Origin: Catellatospora methionotrophica
Lineage (GTDB): Bacteria > Actinomycetota > Actinomycetes > Mycobacteriales > Micromonosporaceae
Assembly: GCF_011297335.1 (NCBI RefSeq)
Contig: NZ_JAAOTJ010000001.1
Location: 806,001 to 870,000, forward strand
Reading direction: 5' to 3'
Length of the DNA stretch: 64,000 nt
The stretch's first letter is position 1, and each line of letters opens with the position of its first letter. Below, in pieces: positions 48,517 through 57,995 of this stretch. Position numbers and translations under genes: made by a program. The notes beneath the pieces are model-generated. The model worked only from the letters and a program-made list of their open reading frames with translations, did not search any database and was not told where the DNA came from.

Positions 48517-49413
48517 TCAACGGGCCAGCGCAGCCTGTTTGAGGTTCCTGAGCTGCTCCAGGTCGCGCCGGAACTGATCGTTGAGCGTCCGCTGCTCGGC
48601 GCGATCCTGCGCGGTGCGTATCGCCTGCCCCAGCTCGACCTGCTCCTGGCACGAGGCGTCCGCCTCGGCCGCCGCCAGTTCCGCTTTCGCGACGGCGCGG
48701 ATGGCCGGGTCGTCGGCGGCCGACTGCGCCCGGACCTGGATGGCCCTGCGGAGATCGTCCGGCGACTCAGCCCGGTGACCGGCTCGGCTCAGGCACGAGG
48801 ACCACGCGGTCTGCGCTGTCACCACTGCCGGGTCCGTCACGGTACGGGTGATGACCATGTTGCTGAGAGCCTGGACGGTGAAGTAGAGACGGTCCCAGTC
48901 GCGGCCGTAGACCGCCTGCCTCGCCCTGGTCACGCACGCGTCGCTGGCCACCGTCGCCTGGCTGCCGTCGGGCAGGTCGAGTATGGTCTGGCGCTGCTGG
49001 TCGCCGACGAGCGCCAGCTCGTACCCGGGATCGGGGGCAGTCGGCGTCGCCGCCTGGCTGCGCCGCCGATGCTGCACCTCCGCCGGCACGATGCCGTACC
49101 CGTGGGTCCGGGCCGTGCCCAGGTCGAGCAGGCCGTACGGGTTGTCCGGCTCTGACGCCGACGGTGGCCCGGCCGCGGCCGCCGCCGGAGGGTAGCTGAA
49201 CCCGCGGTCGCGCATGCAGGTCGCCGTGGCCTGTTCCAGCTGGACATCGACGGCGCGTTGCTCGGCGTCGGTGTAGTAGACGGCGCTGGCGAACGGGTAG
49301 AGCCGGGCCGGGCGAGCCCGGTCGGCCGGGGACGATGTCCCGCAGCCGACCAGGCCCACCAGGGCGAACGCCGCTACGGCCGACGCCGTGGCAGCTCGTC
49401 GCGGCCGTGTCAT
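48517..49413 (-). CDS. Lipoprotein of unknown function
   Basis: 298 aa from ATG 49413, overlapping the stop of the I36-inhibitor gene (ATGA). Lipoprotein signal peptide TASAVAAFALVGLVGC. No known domain. Contains four or more Cys (CMRDRGFS, CVTRARQAV, SCLSRAGHR, CQEQVELG) and long helical stretches rich in Ala, Arg and Glu at the C-terminus (KAELAAAEADASC). Similar repeated-Cys lipoproteins are common in actinomycetes. Possibly functions with the inhibitor. Confidence 0.75.
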   Translation of the reverse strand: MTRPRRAATASAVAAFALVGLVGCGTSSPADRARPARLYPFASAVYYTDAEQRAVDVQLEQATATCMRDRGFSYPPAAAAAGPPSASEPDNPYGLLDLGTARTHGYGIVPAEVQHRRRSQAATPTAPDPGYELALVGDQQRQTILDLPDGSQATVASDACVTRARQAVYGRDWDRLYFTVQALSNMVITRTVTDPAVVTAQTAWSSCLSRAGHRAESPDDLRRAIQVRAQSAADDPAIRAVAKAELAAAEADASCQEQVELGQAIRTAQDRAEQRTLNDQFRRDLEQLRNLKQAALAR

Positions 49414-49790
49414 CAGCAGCCCGTGCCGAACCACTTGTTGCTCCAGGCGTGATGCCAGATGGACGACCCGGAGATGGTCTTCCATCCAGTGCCCTTGTTC
49501 AGCGGATACCGGGCGCCGCCGTAGCTGGTCGACGAATAGACGTAGACGTTGCACTGGGTGCCGTTGTTGTAGATCGACTCGGCGCCGGTCCACTTGGCGA
49601 AGGACCGCAGATCCGTGTTGTTGCCGTAGACGGGGCCGGGCGCGCCGCCGTAGTTCGTCGTGGTGTAGGCGCACGTCGCTCCGGACGGGCAGGCGTCGGC
49701 ACTGGCCGTGCCGGTGAGCCCGCCGACGGCCAGCGTGGTCATGAGGCCGACCAGGCCGATCGACGCGATGATCTGCTTGGGTGAACGCAC
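49413..49790 (-). CDS. Secreted peptidase inhibitor (family I36-like)
   Basis: 125 aa from GTG 49790, with GGAGG 6 nt upstream; the ATG at 49817 is less likely. Signal peptide IIASIGLVGLMTTLAVGGLT ending ASA. The mature part is a beta-gamma crystallin-like fold with paired Cys: CPSGATCAYTTTNYGG, SFAKWTGAESIYNNG and KWFGTGC. This matches the I36 family of metalloprotease inhibitors. Likely guards against the cell's own or competitor proteases. Translationally coupled to the lipoprotein. Confidence 0.82.
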   Translation of the reverse strand: MRSPKQIIASIGLVGLMTTLAVGGLTGTASADACPSGATCAYTTTNYGGAPGPVYGNNTDLRSFAKWTGAESIYNNGTQCNVYVYSSTSYGGARYPLNKGTGWKTISGSSIWHHAWSNKWFGTGC

Positions 49791-50131
49791 TGCTTCCTCC
49801 ATTCGGTGACAGGCCACGACCCGCCCACCGCGATGTTCGGCTACCTCAACCAGCGAGGGCCGAGGTTCCGCTCGGTGGTGAGGCCCCGGTCTGTCACATC
49901 AGCTGGACAGCGAGCCTTACCGCTCGCTCGCCACCAGCCTTCACGAGTCGCGCCGGACGGGCATTGACGCTCGGTGCAAGCCGCCTGGCGATCCGCGCAC
50001 TGTGACCGATGCCGTATCCCGACATCGCCGCTCGGCCGCACTGCGGCTACCCGGATGGACTTCACGTCTAATCACGACACCGGGCATCTCTGCGGGTTTA
50101 CTGACGTGCAGCTAGGGATAAGGTTCGATGT
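49791..50131. other. Intergenic region between inhibitor and AraC genes
   Basis: 341 bp, divergent promoters. Only short AT-rich elements near 50100-50120 are visible; nothing else to report. Confidence 0.4.
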
Positions 50132-51130
50132 ATGGGGATCGCTGTCAAACTCGATACCAGGGACCTGCCACCGGAGCACCGATTCGAATGCTGGCGGGAG
50201 ATGGCCAACCGGGAGATGGCGCCGACCCACGTCAGCAGTGCCTGTTCCGCCGACTTCCAGGCCTCGGCGACCCGGATCACGGCCGGTGACACCTGCATAT
50301 CCGTCCTGGAGATGCCGGACCTGAGATCGGTGCGCACGCAGCGCCTGATCCAGCGGTCCGACCCGCACGATTGGGCACTCGCACTGGTCACCGATGGAGT
50401 GATGGGCATCGACCAGGACGACGCGCAGGCCCGGATCGAACCGGGCAACTTCCTGCTCTACGACAACTCGCGGCCGTACGACGGGGCGGTGCTGAGCAGC
50501 GCGGCGCGTATGGTGATCCTTCACCTGCCCCGCGAACTGCCCATCCCCGGGGCCGCGCTGCGCGGGCTACTGGCTCGACCGCTGCCCGCGCAGTCCGGCA
50601 TCGGAGCGGTGCTGGCCGGCTATGTCGACAGCCTCTCAGCCGAGGCGAGCGCCATGGACAGCAGGCACGACACGAAGCTCGGCACGGCCGCCGTCGACAT
50701 CGCGACCACGTACCTCGCGGCACAGACCGACGTCACCGACGAGCTGACCCCGGACATCCGCAGGGTGGGCCTCCTGCGGCAGATCAAGACCCACATCGCG
50801 GAGAACATCGGCGACCCTCGGCTGTCGCCGGCGGCGGTGGCCGCCAGCCTGCACATCTCGGTCCGCTACCTGCACCATCTGTTCCGGGAAGAGGAGCTGA
50901 GCATCGGTCAGTTCATCCGACGCCAGCGGCTGATGCGCTGCCGCGCCGACCTCACCGACCCCCTGCTGGCCACACGCAGCGCGGCCGCGATCGGCGCACG
51001 ATGGGGATTCACCGATCCGTCGACCTTCAACCGCGCCTTCAAGCAGGCATTCGAGCAGCCGCCGGGCGAATACCGCCGCACCCTGTACGCGAGACAGGCG
51101 GAGGACCTGGCAGTCGGCCCTCTCCTCTAG
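50132..51130 (+). CDS. AraC-family transcriptional regulator
   Basis: 332 aa from ATG 50132, with AAGG 8 nt upstream. N-terminal domain resembles the AraC-binding-like sensing domain (about 1-190, RFECWREMANREM, DTCISVLEMPDLRSVRTQRL). The C-terminal HTH pair is at about 220-320 (LSPAAVAASLHISVRYLHHL, GFTDPSTFNRAFKQAFEQPP). It is divergent from the I36-inhibitor gene and could regulate it or the CHAP gene downstream. Confidence 0.88.
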   Translation: MGIAVKLDTRDLPPEHRFECWREMANREMAPTHVSSACSADFQASATRITAGDTCISVLEMPDLRSVRTQRLIQRSDPHDWALALVTDGVMGIDQDDAQARIEPGNFLLYDNSRPYDGAVLSSAARMVILHLPRELPIPGAALRGLLARPLPAQSGIGAVLAGYVDSLSAEASAMDSRHDTKLGTAAVDIATTYLAAQTDVTDELTPDIRRVGLLRQIKTHIAENIGDPRLSPAAVAASLHISVRYLHHLFREEELSIGQFIRRQRLMRCRADLTDPLLATRSAAAIGARWGFTDPSTFNRAFKQAFEQPPGEYRRTLYARQAEDLAVGPLL

Positions 51131-51341
51131 GCCGACAAGGCCGGCCGGTCGCACAGCGCAGATGAGACGAAGGTGCCGCCTGAGCCGGCACGACGAGGGC
51201 GGATGCCGTTCTCGTACTGGCGATCCTGGCTCGCGGCCCGCAGCGACGGACAGCCTGTCTGCCGCGCGGAGTGCGCGCTGCCCGAGAATCCGCTTGCACT
51301 CGGGGGCGTACTGGCCGGTCAGACCGATGAGCAGGAGTCGC

Positions 51342-52850
51342 ATGTTCATGCTTCGCGCCACAAGCATCAGGGCGATGGCAGCAAGCGCCTTGGTGGTGCT
51401 GGCTACCGCGATCGGCTCGCTGCTGCTCGCACTGCCGGCGTCTGCCACGACGACCTTCGGCAATGACTACCCCGATCTGGACGCCTCGCCCTGCGGCTGG
51501 TCCGACTGGTGCAAGGGCGGCACCGACATGAGCTCGCGCGGATACGTGTTCCGCAACTGCACCGACGGTGCGGCGTACTGGGTGATGAAGTACACCGGTG
51601 TCAGCGTGTCCGGATGGGGCAATGCCCGAAACTGGGACAACGCGGCTGCGGCTGCGGGACACACCGTGAAAGCGAGCACGTCCGACGGCATCGAGCCCGG
51701 CGATCTCGCCCAGTCCGAGGGTCCTACCTCGTACGGGCACGTCGGATTCGTGGCCAAGGTCAACAAGAGCGCGACCGGCAACGTGACATCCGTCGAGGTG
51801 GCAGAGCTCAACGGCAGCGTGGATGCCAACGGCAACCCCACCGGGCAGTACCGCTACCAGACCTATGCTCCCGGCGCCTGGGACCACTACATCGACGTGA
51901 ACGGGCCCAACAAGGGCCTCGGCAACGAAACGATCACGCGTACCCTGCACACCGGCGTCGCCTACGACGAAAGCACCGGGCTCACCCAGGTGTTCAGCGT
52001 CGACGAGGACAATACGCTGCGGGAGACCTACTGGCTGTGGGGTCAGACCCCCGCTACGATCACGGTCGCGCTGAACGCGACATTGACCGGCCGGGCCGTC
52101 GACGTCAGTGCGGTGGTCGCCAACGGCTGGCGGCACGTGTACATCGCCACGGACGCCGGACATGTCTACGAGACCGTCTGGCAAGCCGGTTCGGCCGCCA
52201 CCACCAGGCGCATCAACCCCACGGCCACGATCCCCGGCCTGGTCGGGATCACCGCCACCCATGACGCCGGCTCCGGCCTCACCCAGGTGTTCAGCGTCGA
52301 CGCGGGCCGCAACGTCCGCGAGACCTACTGGCTGTGGAACCAGACCCCTGCGACCGTCCTCACCACCCAACTGGGTGGCGGTACGCCCACGAGTATCAGC
52401 GCCGTCCTGCACAACGGATACCGTCATGTGTATGTCGCCACCCGTGAAGGATGGATCACCGAAACGCGCTGGTCGCCGGGTGTCAGCAGCCTTGCCTCGC
52501 GCCTGATCGCCGAGGTTCCCGGCACCGTCGGCGTGACCGCCGCCCGCAGCGGCCTGGTGATGGAGGTGTTCACGGTGCAGCCCGACGGCACGGTCAAGGA
52601 GACCTACTGGCAGGCGTTCACCGCGGGGCCCAACGGCACGGTGAACGCTGCGGTCTGGCCCGCGGGCCAGCCACCGACCATCGCGGTGAAGACGCTGGGC
52701 GGAGCCCCGTCCGACATCTCGTCCTTCGTCACCGCGAACGGCTGGCGGCACGTGTTCGTGGCCAACGGCGCGGATCCGCACACTGCCACGGAGAACGTGT
52801 GGACCCCGGGCGGTGGCGGAGTCTCGACGTGGTCCCCGGTGTGGTTCTGA
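51342..52850 (+). CDS. Secreted CHAP-domain protein with propeller-like repeats
   Basis: About 502 aa. AGGAG (51333-51337) allows starts at ATG 51342 or 51348; 51342 is used. Signal peptide SIRAMAASALVVLATAIGSL ending ASA. The CHAP amidase domain (about 45-175) has its Cys in FRNCTDGAAYWV and His in SYGHVGFVAKV. The remainder consists of three repeats with FSVDEDNTLRETYWLW, NGWRHVYIATD and similar, like lectin-type or DUF346 propeller blades. CHAP domains cut peptidoglycan; the repeats may bind sugars. Role could be cell-wall remodelling or attack on other bacteria. Confidence 0.82.
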   Translation: MFMLRATSIRAMAASALVVLATAIGSLLLALPASATTTFGNDYPDLDASPCGWSDWCKGGTDMSSRGYVFRNCTDGAAYWVMKYTGVSVSGWGNARNWDNAAAAAGHTVKASTSDGIEPGDLAQSEGPTSYGHVGFVAKVNKSATGNVTSVEVAELNGSVDANGNPTGQYRYQTYAPGAWDHYIDVNGPNKGLGNETITRTLHTGVAYDESTGLTQVFSVDEDNTLRETYWLWGQTPATITVALNATLTGRAVDVSAVVANGWRHVYIATDAGHVYETVWQAGSAATTRRINPTATIPGLVGITATHDAGSGLTQVFSVDAGRNVRETYWLWNQTPATVLTTQLGGGTPTSISAVLHNGYRHVYVATREGWITETRWSPGVSSLASRLIAEVPGTVGVTAARSGLVMEVFTVQPDGTVKETYWQAFTAGPNGTVNAAVWPAGQPPTIAVKTLGGAPSDISSFVTANGWRHVFVANGADPHTATENVWTPGGGGVSTWSPVWF

Positions 52851-53040
52851 CCCCCGCTCAGTCGACCGATCCCTGGCCGTCCGGGCCGGGGACGGCCAGG
52901 TGGCGCGCTGCCAGCGCGTCCAGCGCCGTGATCAGCCCGGCCTGCTGCGGGCCGGTCAGCGTGAGTCTTCGGCGCCGCCGGTCCGCGACGTCGCGTTCCC
53001 GCCGGATCGCGCTCGGCAGTATGCGGGAAGGCCGCTGACG

Positions 53041-53406
53041 TCAGGAGGATGTCAGGCAGAAGGGGTGGCCGGCCGGGTCCAGGAGCACCCGCCAGCGCCC
53101 GTCACCGGGCTGATGGTCCGGCTTGGCCGCGCCGAGTTCCAGGGCCAGCTCTTCCATCGCGTCGAGGTCGTCGGCGAGGAAATCCAGGTGGAACTGCTGG
53201 GGCACGTCCTGGCCCGGCCACTGCGGAGCCCGGTACGCGTCGACCTTCTGGAAACCCAGATCACAGCCGGAGCCGGCCGTCAGAGCTACGTACTCGTCAG
53301 TTCCGAAGAGCTCGCGCATCCCGGTGAGCGCACCGTAGAAGTCCGCCAGTGCGCGCGGGTCGGCACAGTCCAGAGTGACACCACGCAATACGGCGGCTGG
53401 CACCAT
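53041..53406 (-). CDS. VOC/glyoxalase-fold protein
   Basis: 121 aa from ATG 53406, with AAGGAG 3 nt upstream (the next codon is GTG). Two beta-alpha-beta-beta-beta units: GVTLDCADPRALADFYGALT and HLDFLADDLDAMEELALELG, ending GHPFCLTSS. Proteins of this size often give resistance or act as isomerases; metal residues are only partly visible. Cytoplasmic. Confidence 0.82.
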   Translation of the reverse strand: MVPAAVLRGVTLDCADPRALADFYGALTGMRELFGTDEYVALTAGSGCDLGFQKVDAYRAPQWPGQDVPQQFHLDFLADDLDAMEELALELGAAKPDHQPGDGRWRVLLDPAGHPFCLTSS

Positions 53407-53639
53407 TCGCTCCTTCGCGTCAGCGCGTCCGTCTCGGTCAGCCGTCGCCGCACGCGGTCACCGGACGCAGCCACACCGTACTTGCCACCTCCCCACCGGC
53501 GTAGCGGTTTACGGTCGCCGCGCTGCCGTAGACGCATGTCGATGCCTGTCACGCGGGCCACAACCGTTTCACAGCCGCATCACAACAGCCGTCTGCTGTC
53601 CTGACTCATGCCCCACAGGCAAGACTCGGGAGGAGAACG

Positions 53640-55472
53640 ATGAGGCTATCCCGCCCCACACGAACCAGGCGCCGGGTACTGAGCGCGGTCGCCATGACGG
53701 CCCTGCTACTGGTATCCACTGGAGCCCAGGCCAGCGCCGCGATCGACGCGATCCCCAGCGCGGCGGCCCAGCAGACCTGGCAGACGAAGATCTCACAGCT
53801 CGCCAAACCCACCAAGGGCTGCTACACGGCGACCTATCCGGACCTGGCATGGCAGGACTCGGCGTGCGCGACGCCGTCGAGAAACCCGATGGTCCCCCGC
53901 CCCGCGCTGCCGATGGGCCCCCGCACCGGCCCGCGCCCCATGGTGGTGGGCAACGGCGATGACCTCTCGGCCAAGGCGCCCAGCGGGTTCATCTTCAACG
54001 CCATCGGCTCGTTCGACAACGTATCGGGTGTCACCAGCGTCAGCAGTCCCCCCAACGGTGTGGGGGCGCCGGTGGCCAACGCGTACTCGCTGCAGCTGAA
54101 CACCGACTTCTTCGTCAGCACCGCCTGCGCGGCCTCGCCCGACCCGAACTGCCGCGGCTGGGAGCAGTTCATCTACGCACAGGACGGCACCACCGGCCTG
54201 TCGTTCATCCAGTACTGGCTCATCTTCTACAGCGCCCCCTGCCCCGCCGGGTGGTTCACCTACGGCATCCACTGCTACCGCAACAGCCCCTTCGGCGCGG
54301 TGGTGCCCATGCAGCCGATCACGAACCTGGCCAACCTGCGGGTGTCCGGCACGGCGAACCCCGGCAGCGACAGCGTCACCACGTTCGTCGGGCTCACCGC
54401 CTACACGATCGCCGGCGGCAACTACGTCAACGCGGCCGCGGGCTGGAAGATCGCCGAGTTCAACGTGTTCGGCGACGGCGGCGGATTCCAGGCCAACTTC
54501 AACCCCGGCGCGTCGCTGACCGTACGGACCAGGATCAACTACGGCGGCACCGCCGCACCCATCTGTGTGGCCCAGGGCTTCACCGGCGAGACCAACAACC
54601 TCAGCTTCGGGTCTCCCCCGCCGCCCGCCACCCCGCCGGGCCCCGCCATCGTGTTCACGGAGAACACGACCAACTCCTCGACCGCCAACTGCGCGTTCGC
54701 CACCGCCATCGGTGACACCCACCAGCACACCTTCTCCGGGTTGTCCTACGACTTCCAGGCCAGCGGCGACTTCGTCGAGGCGCGTACCGGCACCGGCTTC
54801 GAGGTCGAGACGCGCAAGGTGTCCGGTGCGCCGAACTGGCCGAACACCTCGATCAACTCGTGTGTCGGCGCGCGGACGGGCAGCACCAGCGTGGTCGTGG
54901 CGCTGGGCCCGAAGCTCTACGTGAACGGTGCGCTAACCTCCCTCGCCTCGGGCCAGCTCGCCGTGCCCGGCGGCGTCGTCGTCAACCGCAGCGGCAACAC
55001 CTACACCGTCGTCAACGAAGCCGGCGACAGCATCAGGGCCCAGGTCAACGCCACTCACGTCGACCTGTCGGTGGGCCTGGGCACCTGGCCGACGACGGTA
55101 CGCGGACTGCTCGGCAACCCGAACAACGACGTCACCAAACTCGAAGCAGCCGACGGCACCGTCTTCAACGTTCCGCTGTCGTTCAACGACCTGTACAACG
55201 TCTACGGCAAGAGCTGGCGGGTCCCGCCGACCGCCACACTGCTCGCACCCTGCAGCGGCCAGATCCAGAACGGCACGCCCAGCAGGCCGTTCTTCGCCAA
55301 TGACCTGCCGCAGGACCTCCGCCAGCAGGCACAGGCCGTCTGCGTCCGGGCCGGGATCCACCAGGCATGGCTCAACAACTGCACCCTGGACGTCGCGGTA
55401 CTCGACGCCAGGGCAGCGCAGGCTTACGTCGGCGCGGCCCCTCCCGTGCTCGACGGCAACCCCCGCCAGTAG
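53640..55472 (+). CDS. Secreted protein with von Willebrand type-D-like domain
   Basis: 610 aa from ATG 53640, with GGGAGGAG upstream. Signal peptide RRVLSAVAMTALLLVSTGAQ ending ASA. The N-terminal 300 residues are beta-rich with no recognised family (DNVSGVTSVSSPPNGVGAPV, CRGWEQFIYAQDGTTG). A Pro-rich linker (PPPPATPPGPA) leads to a VWD-type domain (about 355-520): GDTHQHTFSGLSYDFQASGD and VRGLLGNPNNDVTKLEAADG. VWD domains mediate assembly or adhesion in eukaryotes; the bacterial role is unknown. Confidence 0.8.
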   Translation: MRLSRPTRTRRRVLSAVAMTALLLVSTGAQASAAIDAIPSAAAQQTWQTKISQLAKPTKGCYTATYPDLAWQDSACATPSRNPMVPRPALPMGPRTGPRPMVVGNGDDLSAKAPSGFIFNAIGSFDNVSGVTSVSSPPNGVGAPVANAYSLQLNTDFFVSTACAASPDPNCRGWEQFIYAQDGTTGLSFIQYWLIFYSAPCPAGWFTYGIHCYRNSPFGAVVPMQPITNLANLRVSGTANPGSDSVTTFVGLTAYTIAGGNYVNAAAGWKIAEFNVFGDGGGFQANFNPGASLTVRTRINYGGTAAPICVAQGFTGETNNLSFGSPPPPATPPGPAIVFTENTTNSSTANCAFATAIGDTHQHTFSGLSYDFQASGDFVEARTGTGFEVETRKVSGAPNWPNTSINSCVGARTGSTSVVVALGPKLYVNGALTSLASGQLAVPGGVVVNRSGNTYTVVNEAGDSIRAQVNATHVDLSVGLGTWPTTVRGLLGNPNNDVTKLEAADGTVFNVPLSFNDLYNVYGKSWRVPPTATLLAPCSGQIQNGTPSRPFFANDLPQDLRQQAQAVCVRAGIHQAWLNNCTLDVAVLDARAAQAYVGAAPPVLDGNPRQ

Positions 55473-55483
55473 CACCTGACCGG

Positions 55484-55520
55484 CACCGCCGGCCGACCGG
55501 AACCCGGTCGGCCGGCGGTG
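55484..55520. terminator. Bidirectional terminator
   Basis: Perfect 17-bp inverted repeat, arms 55484-55500 and 55504-55520, 3-nt loop, between convergent genes ending at 55472 and 55537. Confidence 0.85.
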
Positions 55521-55536
55521 TTCGAGCCCGGCACCA

Positions 55537-57588
55537 TCAGGATCGTCCGGCCCTCGCCGCAGTGCCGCCGGCGCGAACCAGCCGGTCGCGCACCCCCTCC
55601 GCATCGGGATGGCCGAGGTCGTCGAAGATGCGCAGCGCCCGCTGCCAGGTCCGCAGGGCGCCTGCCCGGTCGCCCAGCGACCACCGGCTGTCACCGAGCC
55701 GGTTCAAGGTCTCCGCCTCGTCGTAGCGGTCACCGAGCCGCGTGAGGAGGGTCAGGGCCCGGTGGTAGCACGCCACCGCCCGGCGGTGGCGGCCGAGCCG
55801 GGCGTAGATGAGGCCGAGGCTGTCCCAGGTGTTCGCCTCGCCGTGCCGGTCGTCGGTCTCGCGCAACAGCACCAGGGCCGCACGGCAGTGGTCGAGCGCC
55901 GGCCCGTACTGGCCGAGCATGGCATGGGCCCACCCCACCCCGTTCTGCGCGCTGGCCTCACCGGACAGGTGACCGGCGACCCGGTACAGCTGCAGGCCCT
56001 GCTGTGCCTGGTGCAGGGAGTCGGCATGGCGGCCGAGCCGGTCCAGCAGCGCGCCGAACGCCCGGTGGGTCCGGGCCTGCCCGGTGTGGTCACCGAGTTC
56101 ACTGAACAGCTCCAGCGCCGCGAGAAAGTGGCCTTCGGCCTCCTCCCGTTCGCCGACCCGGGCCAGCGCACGGGCGAGGTCACGGTGCGCGCCCGCCTGG
56201 CCGGGCCGCTCGTCCACCTGCTGCGCCGCGGCGAGGGCGGTCCGCTGAGCGGCGACCAGGCCAGACCAGTGGCCCTGGCGTTGCAGGAAATCCACCAGTG
56301 TCCGGGCCAGCCGCCAGGCGTGCCCGGCGAACCGGGCCCGTTCGGCATGGGCGACCGCGGCCAGGAGCACGCGGTACTCGGCGGTGAACCAGACCAGGGC
56401 GTGGCTGTGATCGGCGATCTCCTCGGGCGTCACCCCGGCTGGGGCGTCGGCCAGGCCGACCGGATCCCAGCCGGGCTGCAACAGCAGCGCGGCCGCGTGT
56501 GCGGTGTGCAGGTAATGGTCCAGGCCGCGCTGGATCGCCGTCCGCCGGGCGTCCGGTGGGTCGATGCTTTCCACCAGGTCGGCCGCGTACCCCCGCAGCA
56601 GGTCGTGCAGGCTGAACCTGCCCGGCGCGTGTTCGGTGACCAGGTGCGCGTGAGCGAGTTCGGCCAGTAGCCGGTGCACCCGCATGCGGGGCAGCCCGGC
56701 CAGGCTGGCGGCGGCGGGGATGGCGGTGTCCGGCCCTGGATGGCAGGCGAGCAGCCGGAACAGGCGCGCGGCGGGCGGGCTCAGGTGCTGGTACGACCAG
56801 GAGAAGACCGCCTGTACGTCGGTGCTGGCGTCGCCGCCGTCGAGGGCGTCGAGCAGCCGCCGGGTCTCCCGTAGCTCGGCGGCGAGGGTGGACAGCGGAA
56901 ACGACGGATGCGCCGCTCCTCGGGCGGCGACCACCGCCAGCGCCAGCGGCAGCCGCACGCACCTTTCGATCATCTCGTTCGCGGCCTGCGGTTCTGAGCT
57001 CAGCCGGTCTGCTCCGAGGCGCCGTGCCAGAAACTGCCATGCCTCGTCGAAGCACAGCAGGTCGACGGTGACCGGCACGGCGCCCTCGGCGGCGACCAGG
57101 CCGGCGAGACGGTTGCGGCTGGTCACCAGCACCAGGCAGCTCGGGCTGCCGGGCAGTAGAGGCCGGACCTGCTCGATGTCGCGGGCGTTGTCGAGCACGA
57201 TCAGCATCCGGCGGCCGGCGAGCAGGCTCCGGTAGAGCCCCACCTGCGCGGGCAGGTGTATCGGGAGGCGTTCGGCTGGCACGTCGAGTGCTTCCAGGAA
57301 CCCGCGCAGTGCCTCGGCGGGCGGCATCAGGGAGCCGCTGGGGTCGAATCCGCGCAGGTTGACGTACAGCTGGCCGTCCGGGTAGCGCTCGGCGACGTGG
57401 TGGGCCCAGTGCACCGCGAGGGTTGTCTTGCCGACCCCGGCGGTGCCCGACAGCACCACGCTCGTCGCGACCGGGCCGCCTGCCCCACCGGTGGTGGCCT
57501 CGTCGAGCTGGGCGAGCAGCGCCACGCGGCCGACGAACGCGGGCAGGGCCGGTGGCAGCTGCTGCGGCACGGGAGCGCCTGCCGCCAT
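55537..57588 (-). CDS. NB-ARC/TPR regulator, 3-prime part of a frameshifted gene
   Basis: 683 aa from ATG 57588, but the frame is open farther upstream (toward 57660) and probably continues from the HTH fragment at 57327-57995. NB-ARC ATPase: Walker A SGTAGVGKTTLAVHW, Walker B MLIVLDNARD, and LVTSRNRLAGL; then a winged-helix-like segment (LHDLLRGYAADL) and at least four TPR-like repeats (AGAHRDLARALARVGEREEA, ANTWDSLGLIYARLGRHRRA). In actinomycetes such proteins are pathway regulators built as HTH-NB-ARC-TPR in one chain. Targets unknown. Confidence 0.85.
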   Translation of the reverse strand: MAAGAPVPQQLPPALPAFVGRVALLAQLDEATTGGAGGPVATSVVLSGTAGVGKTTLAVHWAHHVAERYPDGQLYVNLRGFDPSGSLMPPAEALRGFLEALDVPAERLPIHLPAQVGLYRSLLAGRRMLIVLDNARDIEQVRPLLPGSPSCLVLVTSRNRLAGLVAAEGAVPVTVDLLCFDEAWQFLARRLGADRLSSEPQAANEMIERCVRLPLALAVVAARGAAHPSFPLSTLAAELRETRRLLDALDGGDASTDVQAVFSWSYQHLSPPAARLFRLLACHPGPDTAIPAAASLAGLPRMRVHRLLAELAHAHLVTEHAPGRFSLHDLLRGYAADLVESIDPPDARRTAIQRGLDHYLHTAHAAALLLQPGWDPVGLADAPAGVTPEEIADHSHALVWFTAEYRVLLAAVAHAERARFAGHAWRLARTLVDFLQRQGHWSGLVAAQRTALAAAQQVDERPGQAGAHRDLARALARVGEREEAEGHFLAALELFSELGDHTGQARTHRAFGALLDRLGRHADSLHQAQQGLQLYRVAGHLSGEASAQNGVGWAHAMLGQYGPALDHCRAALVLLRETDDRHGEANTWDSLGLIYARLGRHRRAVACYHRALTLLTRLGDRYDEAETLNRLGDSRWSLGDRAGALRTWQRALRIFDDLGHPDAEGVRDRLVRAGGTAARAGRS

Positions 57589-57995
57589 GCCGATCGCCTG
57601 AGCCCCTGCGGCACCGGCTCCTGAGGCCCGCCCGGGTTCATGCGACGTCGGCCTTCCTCGACCTGGTCCCGCGCGGTGGCCAGCGCCCCCTGTTCAGCGC
57701 TGCTGGCCCCGAGCAGCCGGGTCAGGACGTCGAACCGCTCGGTAGGGGGCAGCACGTTTCCCGCGAAGTACTCGCCGATGATGCCGTGCGACCAGCCGGT
57801 CTTGGCCGCCAGCTGCCGATACGTCAGCAGTGTGCCGCCCTGCTGGCGGGCGTGGCGGTGCCTCAGTTTGCGCAGCAGCAGCGCCAGATCGTGCACCGTC
57901 TGCACGTCACGATCCACCGCGAGTGCGGGACGGGGGGCCTCGGGTGCGTGGTGGGACGCCTGCCTCGCGCCGGGACACACTGGCTGGTCGTACAT
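57327..57995 (-). pseudogene. HTH N-terminal part of the frameshifted NB-ARC regulator
   Basis: ATG 57995 with GGGAGG upstream gives a good start. The first 135 residues contain an XRE-type HTH (LTYRQLAAKTGWSHGIIGEY, VLPPTERFDVLTRLLG) and a linker ARDQVEEGRRR. After that the frame runs out of register into the NB-ARC coding region and ends at 57327 with no domain. The NB-ARC frame is open opposite the linker, so one inserted or deleted base near 57600-57660 would join both parts into an HTH-NB-ARC-TPR protein of about 820 aa. This is either a real mutation or a sequencing error. Confidence 0.7.

Noticed and set aside
52863-53040. In-frame open sequence after the VOC stop codon
   Set aside because: It has no start codon of its own and no recognisable domain; stop-codon readthrough is not supported.
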